DNA from: Actinomycetes bacterium | GTDB lineage: Bacteria > Actinomycetota > Acidimicrobiia > Acidimicrobiales > JAKAOS01 | Length of the DNA stretch: 5,268 nucleotides | Assembly (NCBI GenBank): GCA_021790615.1 | Contig: JAJYGW010000207.1 | Span: 1-5,268 of the forward strand | Direction: 5' to 3' | Shown here: positions 1 through 5,268 of the stretch, piece by piece | How positions within the stretch are numbered: position 1 is the first letter of the stretch | How the letters are laid out: each line of letters starts with the position of its first letter | Position numbers and translations under genes: made by a program | Notes under the pieces: generated by a model | Told to the model about the DNA's origin: nothing | What the model saw: the letters and a program-made list of their open reading frames with translations, nothing else | Databases searched by the model: none

Positions 1-40
1 TGCGCGCGGAGAGGCATTCAAGCGGATCGACCGCCTGTAA
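1..40 (+). CDS. C-terminal end of an unidentified gene (partial)
   Basis: Plus frame 2 is open from the left edge and ends at a TAA at 38-40, giving the last residues ARGEAFKRIDRL. A strong hairpin begins 16 bases after the stop, where a terminator for a plus-strand gene would be expected, and this is the main reason for treating the fragment as a real gene end. Thirteen codons are too few to suggest a family or function. The stop could also be a chance TAA in non-coding DNA. The upstream sequence would settle this at once. Confidence 0.4.
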   Translation, partial: ARGEAFKRIDRL

Positions 41-56
41 GCCACCTCACCGCTGA

Positions 57-97
57 CGCGACACAGCCCCGGGCAACTGAACCGGGGCTGTGTCGCG
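57..97. terminator. Probable bidirectional terminator hairpin between convergent genes
   Basis: Bases 57-72 and 82-97 form a perfect 16-bp inverted repeat (left arm cgcgacacagccccgg) around a 9-base loop at 73-81. It lies 16 bases after the TAA of the plus-strand fragment and 17 bases after the stop of the convergent HU gene, so it can serve both. Neither side has a T-tract. Terminator-like hairpins without a U-run are often seen in GC-rich actinobacteria, so I call it a terminator from position and stem strength. Actual termination is inferred. Confidence 0.75.
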
Positions 98-114
98 CTA
101 CGAAACGATCGGTC

Positions 115-699
115 TCAGCGCTTCTTCGCCGACCGAGCAGTGGCCTTCTTGGCGGGCGCCTTGGTAGCCGGGGCCTTCTTGGCGGGCGCCTTGGTAGCCG
201 GGGCCTTCTTCACCGGGGCCTTGGCGGCCGCGACCCTCTTCATCGGGGCCTTCTTGGCAGGGGCCTTGGCTGCCGCCACCTTCTTGGCAGGGGCCTTGGC
301 TGCCGCCACCTTCTTGGCAGGGGCCTTGGCTGCCGCCACCTTCTTGGCAGGGGCCTTGGCTGCCGCCGCCTTCTTGGCCGCCGGGGCGCTCGCCCCGGCC
401 GCGTTCGGCTTCGGCAGCGCACCGCGAGAGTTCAGCTGGCTCTTCAGGGTCGCTCCCGGGGAGAAGGCCATCCCCTTCGAGGCCTTGATCCGGACTGCTG
501 CGCCTGTCTGGGGGTTGCGACCAGTTCGAGCTGCCCGCTCGCGGAGCTTGAAGGTGCCAAAGCCCGTGATCCGTACCGCCTGTCCGCCGCGAACAGCAGA
601 CGTGATCTCGTAGAGAGTGTGCTCGATGGCCGCTTCGGCCTCGCGGCGACTCAGGCCCGACGACTCGCTCACCCGACCGATGAGCTCTGTTCTGTTCAC
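115..699 (-). CDS. hup: HU-family histone-like DNA-binding protein with long lysine-rich C-terminal tail (HupB/HupS-like)
   Basis: This is a nucleoid-associated protein that binds and bends DNA as a dimer. Residues 1-90 are a complete HU fold: the opening [10 protein letters not shown], the GFGTF turn at 46-50, the DNA-contacting arm with TGRNPQTG at 59-66, and the C-terminal helix ending near Asn90. Residues 91-194 are a basic tail with 27 lysines and no acidic residue, built on the decapeptide theme (A/V)AAAKAPAKK. This two-part design is known from mycobacterial HupB and streptomycete HupS, whose tails add DNA compaction. I chose the GTG at 699 over the in-frame GTG at 705. It puts the intercalating proline at exactly residue 63, as in E. 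coli HU, and gives an AGGAGG Shine-Dalgarno five bases upstream, whereas that motif overlaps the 705 codon. The total of 194 aa is about twice that of ordinary HU. The family call is near certain; the choice of paralogue name is not. Confidence 0.96.
   Translation of the reverse strand: MNRTELIGRVSESSGLSRREAEAAIEHTLYEITSAVRGGQAVRITGFGTFKLRERAARTGRNPQTGAAVRIKASKGMAFSPGATLKSQLNSRGALPKPNAAGASAPAAKKAAAAKAPAKKVAAAKAPAKKVAAAKAPAKKVAAAKAPAKKAPMKRVAAAKAPVKKAPATKAPAKKAPATKAPAKKATARSAKKR
142..210. repeat. 30-bp tandem repeat, 2 identical copies, in HU tail (distal block)
   Basis: Two identical 30-base units occupy 142-171 and 172-201, and the first nine bases of a third follow at 202-210. On the minus strand they encode the ten-residue period of the lysine-rich tail near the C-terminus ([10 protein letters not shown] type). 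The block is separated from the longer array at 251-370 by a diverged segment that keeps the lysine/alanine pattern but not the DNA identity. Confidence 0.9.
251..370. repeat. 30-bp tandem repeat, 4 copies, in HU tail (proximal block)
   Basis: Four consecutive 30-base units lie at 251-280, 281-310, 311-340 and 341-370. The first three are identical. The fourth differs at one base (368, G for A), which changes the first residue of its decapeptide from Val to Ala. On the minus strand each unit encodes (V/A)AAAKAPAKK. The unit length is a multiple of three, so gain or loss of copies would leave the reading frame intact and only change tail length. The identity extends to synonymous positions, which points to recent duplication by slippage or unequal recombination. 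Confidence 0.95.
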
Positions 700-704
700 C
701 GTCA

Positions 705-710
705 CCTCCT
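705..710 (-). promoter_or_regulatory. Ribosome-binding site of the HU gene
   Basis: The minus strand reads AGGAGG here and continues as AGGAGGTGA, a very strong match to the anti-Shine-Dalgarno end of 16S rRNA. Five bases separate it from the GTG at 699. The same motif overlaps the alternative GTG at 705, so it decides the start codon. Confidence 0.85.
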
Positions 711-734
711 GGTAGGACGCTTGAAGTTGTTCAC

Positions 735-763
735 ATACAAGAGGAAATCCACAAGAAAATCAA
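735..763 (-). promoter_or_regulatory. Candidate sigma-70-type promoter for the HU gene
   Basis: On the minus strand a TTGATT (758-763) and a TTGTAT (735-740) are separated by 17 bases, the ideal spacing for -35 and -10 boxes. They lie in an AT-rich patch within an otherwise very GC-rich window. The predicted transcript would start near 728 and leave a leader of roughly 30 bases before the GTG at 699. The -35 box matches TTGACA at four of six positions, while the -10 box matches TATAAT only at its first and last two bases. This is a candidate supported by position rather than a firm call. Confidence 0.35.
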
Positions 764-861
764 GCATCCCCGCGCGAGGAAGCTCGGAGAGCCTTGAAAT
801 CGGGGGCCTTTCGGGGTGCACCGGGAGCTCTCGTCGCAATCGGCAGCGGAGGAGCGAGCCG

Positions 862-889
862 GGACACTCCTTGTTTCACAAGGATGTCC
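862..889 (-). terminator. Probable terminator hairpin of the acyl-CoA synthetase gene
   Basis: Bases 862-866 and 868-874 pair with 885-889 and 878-884. This gives a 12-bp stem with one bulged base (867) and a three-base loop at 875-877; the core is ccttgt/acaagg. It starts three bases after the TGA of the synthetase on the minus strand. No U-run follows. Position and pairing suggest a transcript end or an mRNA 3' stabiliser separating the synthetase from the downstream HU gene. Confidence 0.5.
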
Positions 890-892
890 TAC

Positions 893-2440
893 TCAGTTCA
901 CCTGTCGCACGCGTCCCTGCCAGTACTGCTCGCGCAGCTTGAACTTCTGCAGCTTCCCGGTTGCCGTGCGCGGCAGCTCGTCACGGAACTCGACCGAAGT
1001 CGGGCACTTGAAGTGAGCGAGGACGCCGCGGCAGTGGGCGATGATCCCTTCCTCCGTCGCCTCTCCGTCGGGCCTCAGCACCACGAGGGCCTTCACCGTC
1101 TCCCCCCACTTGTCGTCCGGTACGCCGATGACCGCGACCTCCGCCACCGCCGGGTGCCGGTAGATGGCGTCCTCCACCTCGATGGAGGAGACGTTCTCGC
1201 CTCCGGTGATGATGACGTCCTTCTTCCGATCGGCGATCACGACGTACGCCCCGTCGAGGTAACCGCCGTCGCCGGTGCGGAACCAGCCGTCGACCAACAC
1301 CTTGTCGCTCTCTTCCGGCTGCTGCCAGTAGCCGGCGAAGACGTGGTTGGACCTCGCGAGAACCTCGCCTTCCTCGTCGACGTCCATCCTCACGCCGATC
1401 GCCGGCACCCCGGCGCGCGACAGCCTGCGGGCTCGCTCTGCCGAGTCGAGTCCGTCGAACTCGAGCGGGGCACGGTTGATCGTGAGCAGTGGCGAAGTCT
1501 CGGTGAGACCGTAGATCTGGATGAACTCCCAGCCGAGCTCGGTCTCGATGCGCTCGATCACGCGGCTCGGCGGTGGCGCGCCGGCGACCACCATCCGCAC
1601 GCAGCCACCGCCGGGCACCGGTTCTCCTCGCTCCCGCCGGGCTTCGGCCGCCGAGAGGATGGCGGCCATGACGGCCGGTGCCCCGCAGAGCAGTGTCACC
1701 CCCTCTGCATCGATCCGCCGCAGGATCTCCTCGCCGTCGATCTTGCGGACGACTACATGGCGTGCCCCCATCCCCGTGGCGGCATATGGCATTCCCCATC
1801 CGTTGCAGTGGAACATGGGAAGGGTGTGCATCAAGACGTCACGGTCGGTGACGGTCGTGTGCCATCCGAAGGCCATGGCGTTCAGCGTGCAGTTGCGGTG
1901 CGTGAGCTGGACGCCCTTCGGGCGTGCGGTGGTACCGGAGGTGTAGTTCACCGAGCAGGTGGCGTCCTCGTCGGGCTCCCAGCCTCTCGGGGTCCTGCCC
2001 GGTGCGATCTCGGCGAACAACTCGGCGTCCTGCACGCCGTCGAGGACGATGCGGTGCCGGGCGCCCACCTCTGCAAGCTGCTCGTCGACCTCGGGGTCGA
2101 CGAGCAGCACCTCTGACCCGGAGTGCTCGACGATGTAGCGCACCTCGGAGGAGTTCAGGCGGAAGTTGACCGGGACGAGCGCCCGCCCCGAACCGCTCAC
2201 GCCGAAGTAGGCGATCATGAACTTCGCCGCGTTCGGGCTGACGATCGCCACCCGTCCGCCGACGGGCACGCCGAGGTCGTCGAGAGCGGCCGCCAGGCCG
2301 CGTGACCGTGCGGAGAACTCGCGGTAGGTGACTCGTCCGAGCCCTCCCTCGGTTCCCGGTTCGTCCACGATCGCCAGGCGGTCGGGATAGACGAGCGAAC
2401 CACGGTCGAGAAAGTCCGAGATCGTCAAGGGAACGAACAT
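893..2440 (-). CDS. AMP-forming acyl-CoA synthetase (fatty-acyl-CoA ligase/acyl-activating enzyme family)
   Basis: This cytoplasmic ANL-superfamily ligase activates a carboxylic acid with ATP to an acyl-adenylate and transfers it to coenzyme A. All core motifs are intact (numbering from the GTG at 2443): phosphate loop YTSGTTARPKGV at 167-178, LPMFHCNGWGMPY at 208-220, YGLTETS at 311-317, GWFRTGD at 386-392, the hinge DRKKDVIITGGENVSS at 405-420, and PRTATGKLQK at 491-500 with catalytic Lys497. At about 515 aa it has the usual family length and no signal peptide or membrane segment. The FHCNGW motif recalls the AlkK-like and plant acyl-activating-enzyme branch, which takes medium-chain, long-chain or aromatic acids; the substrate cannot be read from sequence. 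An in-frame TAA at 2450-2452 limits the start to GTG 2443 or ATG 2440. I prefer the ATG, although the AGGAG at 2443-2447 is only two bases from it. No beta-oxidation gene is adjacent in view. Confidence 0.95.
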   Translation of the reverse strand: MFVPLTISDFLDRGSLVYPDRLAIVDEPGTEGGLGRVTYREFSARSRGLAAALDDLGVPVGGRVAIVSPNAAKFMIAYFGVSGSGRALVPVNFRLNSSEVRYIVEHSGSEVLLVDPEVDEQLAEVGARHRIVLDGVQDAELFAEIAPGRTPRGWEPDEDATCSVNYTSGTTARPKGVQLTHRNCTLNAMAFGWHTTVTDRDVLMHTLPMFHCNGWGMPYAATGMGARHVVVRKIDGEEILRRIDAEGVTLLCGAPAVMAAILSAAEARRERGEPVPGGGCVRMVVAGAPPPSRVIERIETELGWEFIQIYGLTETSPLLTINRAPLEFDGLDSAERARRLSRAGVPAIGVRMDVDEEGEVLARSNHVFAGYWQQPEESDKVLVDGWFRTGDGGYLDGAYVVIADRKKDVIITGGENVSSIEVEDAIYRHPAVAEVAVIGVPDDKWGETVKALVVLRPDGEATEEGIIAHCRGVLAHFKCPTSVEFRDELPRTATGKLQKFKLREQYWQGRVRQVN

Positions 2441-2605
2441 CACTCCTGCTTAGCACCCGTTGTCCCCGACTTCAGGGGCCCGCGCCTCGGTCTCCCGGTG
2501 AGGGTTTGGATAGGTTACGAAGCCGTGACACCACGGAGGCCCGCAGCACCCGAGCCCCGTGGGGCTCAGCGTCACCTCGAACCGGGAAGAGCCAGGACGC
2601 TCCTC
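2441..2605. promoter_or_regulatory. Divergent intergenic region between synthetase and permease
   Basis: This 165-bp stretch must hold the promoters of both outward-facing genes unless the permease starts further upstream. I see no convincing -35/-10 pair on either strand. It contains two short inverted repeats: ccgtg/cacgg at 2523-2527 and 2532-2536 around four bases, and gagcccc/ggggctc at 2552-2558 and 2561-2567 around two bases. Either could be an operator or an mRNA leader hairpin. Plus frame 2 is open through the right part of the region, so some of it may be coding if the permease begins at the GTG at 2525. Confidence 0.35.
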
Positions 2606-5268
2606 GTGTGGCGGGCGATCCGCTGGCGGGCGGGCTCGTCGGCCATGTTCTTCGCCGTCGCCGTGGCGGCGATCATGGCCGCCACTGCCGGTCCGGTCTA
2701 CCTGCGGGCGGCGGATCAGTCCCTCGTCGTCTCGACCCTCGAGCACGCCGGGGTGCTCGGCTCCGGCGTCACGCTCACGCCCGAGAACAACGGCATGCTG
2801 CCGCCGGCCGCGCTGGAGGCGGCGGCTGCGGCGGTTCCCGGCCGCAGCGGCGCCTCGCCGCGGGACCGCTTCTCGCCTGCCGTCACGACGGTCGACCTCG
2901 CCGGTCGCGTCTTCTCGCCGGTGTCGGGACTGGACGACATCATCCAACTCGTCTCGCGCACGGGAGCCTGCGCGCATCTGCGCCTTCAGGCTGGCCACTG
3001 CCCGCAGCGACCCGGCGAGGTCATGCTCTCCGCCAGGAGCGCGGCTGCCGTCCACGCAGGAGTCGGGAGCACCGTCGACATCGTCCCGCCCCACCGCGGC
3101 CGGGCCGTCGCCCTCGTCGTCTCGGGCCTCTTCGCCCCCGGCAGCCCGTCGGCGCCCGCCTGGTGGGGCCTCGACTACTTCCCCTTCGGCCAGACCCAGG
3201 GGCACACACCCCAGCTCGACGACGCCTTCGTCACCGAGCAGGGGGCGCTCTCGCTCACCTCACGCCTGCCGTCCTCGGACTGGCTCCAGCTGGCGCTTCG
3301 CCCCCGGCGGATCTCTGCCAGCGCAGTGCCGTCGGTTCTCGGCGGGCTCGCCGGATGGACCGAGACGCTCCAGACGAAGGACTCGATCCGCGTCGGCACG
3401 AACCTGCCGCGCGCTCTTGGCGCGGCCGAGAGCCAGGAGCACTTCGCCGAGACCATCGTCACGATGGTCTCGCTCGAGCTCGTCCTGCTCGCTCTCCTCG
3501 TCCTCTACGCGGTCGCCAGGGCGACGAGCGGACTGCGGGAGGCCGACGTCAGGGTGGCGGCCCTGCGGGGTCTCCCCCGCCGCCGCGTCGTGCGGCTCGC
3601 TCTGAGGGAGCCGGCCCTGCTGCTCGTCGCCGCCCTGCCGGTCGGCATCGGCCTCACCTATGCGCTGATGGCCGCCGTGGACCGCCATGTGCTCGGCGCG
3701 GCTGCCGGCAGCGGCCTCGACTCCCTCGCCCTCGAGGCCGCCCTGGCGGGATGCCTCGCAGGCATCGTCTCGGCCGCCCTCGGCTCGAGGGCGCTCCTCT
3801 CGGGTCAGGCTGCCGAGGAGCGCAGCGAGGCAGGCCGGCAGCGGAGGCTGCGCAATGCCGGCATCATCGACGCGCTCGGCGTGGCGCTGGCGGTGGCCGG
3901 CCTCGCCGAGCTGGTCGGCCAGAGCGGCCACCAACACCAGTCGGTCTCGCCCGTGGCGTACCTCGGCCCCGGGCTCCTGGCGCTCGGCGCCGGCGTTCTG
4001 GCCGCCCGCCTCGTTCCCCTCGGCTCCCGCCTGGCCGCGAACGCGCTCACCTGGTCGCGCCGCGGCGCCTCGATTCTCGCCAGCCGGAGTCTCGCCAGGC
4101 GAGAAGGTCTCGCCCGGCGGGTGCTCATCCCGACCATCGCCACCGGCCTCCTCGTATTCGCCGTGGCGGGTCTCACAGTCGCGAGCGCCAACCACGCCAC
4201 CCAGGCGGAGTTCGCGGTAGGTGCTCCCGTCGTGCTCGACGTCCAGCCGGCCCCCGGTGTCAACCTCGTGACGGCCGTCCGCCACGCCGACCCGGGGGGC
4301 CACGAGGCCATGGCGGCCGCCGACATCTCGGCTCCTGACGGGCGGACGCTCGCCGTCGACGCCTCGCGCTTCGCAGCGGTGGCCTCGTGGCCCTCCGGGC
4401 TCACGGCTGCCTCCGCCGCCGAGGTGGCCCGCTCGCTCGTGGCGAAGGTGCCGCCGCCACGCATGATCCCGCCCGCCCGCAGCCTGGCGTTCTCGATCGA
4501 CGTGCCACGTCGCCTGCAGCCGCTCCCCGATCTCCAGGTCGCGCTCTATGACGTCCGCAACGAGGGTCAGGTCGACCTCGACGTCGGTGGCCTCCGGCCG
4601 GGCCTGCACCGCTACCTCGTCCCCATCTCGGGCCTGTGCCCGTCTCAGTGCCGGCTCGACCAGCTCGTCATGAGCTGGACGGCGCCGACGCTGCGAGCGA
4701 GACCGGGGTCGGCGGCCGCCAAGCGGCTCCGCCTCGCCCGGGACTTCCCCTTCGTCCTCCGCTCGATCTCGGCCGTCGGGCCGGCGGGAGTGGCGCGCCC
4801 GGTGCGCGCCGAGCTGACGGCCTCGGGGACGTGGCAGGCAAACAGCGCCGCCTTGGTCTCGCCATCCCCCTCGGGCCTGTCGGTGCAGGCCGATCTTCTC
4901 AGCCCGAACGGTCAGGCCACCGTCTCCCCCTTCGACGTGCCCTCGGTCCTGCCGGCGGTCGCCACCCGGGCGCTCGTCAACCTCGACGCCTCGGCGAGCA
5001 GCCCCAACCAGGCCCTCGCCGTCGGGCTCGACCAGTCTCAGCTCACGATCGTGGCCCGCTCGATCGTGCCCGCCCTTCCCTCGGTCGGCGCCGACTCCTC
5101 GATGATCGACCTCGGCCTCGCCGAACGCGAGCAGGCCGGCCAGGCCCTCGGGGTCACCTGGCAGGTGTGGTGCCACCGGGCACCGAGCCCGGCCCTGTTG
5201 GGCCGCCTGCGCGCCGCAGGTGTCCGCCTCCTCTCCGCGCGGCGGGCGCGCACCGTGCTCACCGGTAT
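2606..5268 (+). CDS. FtsX-like (MacB-type) ABC transporter permease, 3' end beyond window
   Basis: This is an inner-membrane permease of the FtsX/MacB superfamily, which works with a separate ATPase in export, lipoprotein handling or envelope signalling rather than import. Plus frame 2 is open without a stop to the window edge (887 residues visible). Predicted order: TM1 (about 13-33, followed by GPVYL), extracellular domain 1 (34-280), TM2 to TM4 (283-304, 336-357, 374-396) forming an FtsX domain with a READVRVAALRGLPRRRVVR cytoplasmic loop, TM5 (420-437), TM6 (451-474), TM7 (507-529), and extracellular domain 2 (530 to the edge). This fits a ten-helix duplicated FtsX protein lacking only the last three helices. 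Cys122/Cys132 and Cys678/Cys682 are paired in the two outer domains. I chose GTG 2606, with AGGA eight bases upstream, placing TM1 near the N-terminus. GTG 2525 is a possible longer start and would add 27 residues. No ATPase or substrate clue is visible. Confidence 0.88.
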   Translation, partial: MWRAIRWRAGSSAMFFAVAVAAIMAATAGPVYLRAADQSLVVSTLEHAGVLGSGVTLTPENNGMLPPAALEAAAAAVPGRSGASPRDRFSPAVTTVDLAGRVFSPVSGLDDIIQLVSRTGACAHLRLQAGHCPQRPGEVMLSARSAAAVHAGVGSTVDIVPPHRGRAVALVVSGLFAPGSPSAPAWWGLDYFPFGQTQGHTPQLDDAFVTEQGALSLTSRLPSSDWLQLALRPRRISASAVPSVLGGLAGWTETLQTKDSIRVGTNLPRALGAAESQEHFAETIVTMVSLELVLLALLVLYAVARATSGLREADVRVAALRGLPRRRVVRLALREPALLLVAALPVGIGLTYALMAAVDRHVLGAAAGSGLDSLALEAALAGCLAGIVSAALGSRALLSGQAAEERSEAGRQRRLRNAGIIDALGVALAVAGLAELVGQSGHQHQSVSPVAYLGPGLLALGAGVLAARLVPLGSRLAANALTWSRRGASILASRSLARREGLARRVLIPTIATGLLVFAVAGLTVASANHATQAEFAVGAPVVLDVQPAPGVNLVTAVRHADPGGHEAMAAADISAPDGRTLAVDASRFAAVASWPSGLTAASAAEVARSLVAKVPPPRMIPPARSLAFSIDVPRRLQPLPDLQVALYDVRNEGQVDLDVGGLRPGLHRYLVPISGLCPSQCRLDQLVMSWTAPTLRARPGSAAAKRLRLARDFPFVLRSISAVGPAGVARPVRAELTASGTWQANSAALVSPSPSGLSVQADLLSPNGQATVSPFDVPSVLPAVATRALVNLDASASSPNQALAVGLDQSQLTIVARSIVPALPSVGADSSMIDLGLAEREQAGQALGVTWQVWCHRAPSPALLGRLRAAGVRLLSARRARTVLTG

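Noticed and set aside
140..613. Plus-strand open frame opposite the HU gene encoding a repetitive, hydrophobic Ala/Leu/Phe/Gly protein
   Set aside because: It is the exact antisense of the HU tail repeats; its apparent hydrophobic repeats are the complement of the lysine/alanine codons. HU has full domain evidence and a strong ribosome-binding site, and this frame has neither.
745..753. DnaA-box-like sequence (aaatccaca) upstream of HU
   Set aside because: It matches the TTATCCACA consensus at only seven of nine positions and is a single isolated site; no cluster or replication gene is nearby.
794..2116. Long plus-strand open frame of 440 codons antisense to the acyl-CoA synthetase
   Set aside because: It lies opposite a complete, motif-rich enzyme. 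Its translation is rich in Arg, His, Asp and Val with no recognisable domain, typical of the antisense frame of a GC-rich gene.
2511..2516. Possible -10 box (taggtt) for the permease
   Set aside because: No acceptable -35 box lies 16-18 bases upstream, so a promoter cannot be supported from sequence.
2506..4338. Plus frame 1 open frame of 610 codons overlapping the permease
   Set aside because: Its translation is dominated by Arg, Pro, Gly and Ala without domains. Frame 2 gives membrane helices and an FtsX-type loop and stays open to the window edge, so frame 1 is a shadow.
4792..4810. Inverted repeat ggcgcgc/gcgcgcc with a five-base loop in the permease gene
   Set aside because: Seven-bp arms made only of G and C are expected often by chance at this base composition; several similar ones occur in the coding regions.
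3260..5176. Minus-strand open frame of 638 codons opposite the permease
   Set aside because: The product is a charged Gly/Arg/Glu/Asp-rich sequence with no motif, as expected for the complement of a GC-rich membrane-protein gene.

Overview
This window comes from a GC-rich bacterial chromosome, most likely an actinobacterium. The evidence is strong G/C bias at third codon positions, a histone-like HU protein with a long Lys/Ala/Pro tail of the mycobacterial HupB/Streptomyces HupS type, and an FtsX-type permease of a form common in actinobacteria. I cannot place it below phylum level from the sequence alone.

Layout, left to right: (1) the last codons of an unidentified plus-strand gene end at 40. 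(2) A perfect 16-bp hairpin at 57-97 lies between that gene and a convergent gene and probably terminates both. (3) An HU-family nucleoid protein runs on the minus strand, 115-699. Its second half is a basic tail built from 30-bp tandem repeats. (4) The 193-bp gap at 700-892 is relatively AT-rich and holds the HU ribosome-binding site, a weak promoter candidate and a hairpin that probably terminates the next gene. (5) A complete AMP-forming acyl-CoA synthetase lies on the minus strand, 893-2440. (6) A 165-bp divergent intergenic region follows, with two short inverted repeats. (7) A large FtsX-like ABC transporter permease runs on the plus strand from about 2606 and is cut by the right edge of the window after 887 residues. 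It is open in plus frame 2 to the last base.

The three main genes do not look like one pathway. HU compacts and organises DNA, the synthetase activates a carboxylic acid as its CoA thioester, and the permease is half of an ABC system whose ATPase is not in view. HU and the synthetase point the same way but are separated by a probable terminator and a separate promoter region, so they are probably independent transcripts. The permease is divergent from both.

I found no RNA gene, mobile element, CRISPR array or clear new system. The points most worth a second look are the nearly identical 30-bp repeats in the HU tail, two unusually long perfect inverted repeats inside coding sequence (2077-2108 and 3448-3472), paired cysteines in both extracellular domains of the permease, and the corrected start codon of HU.
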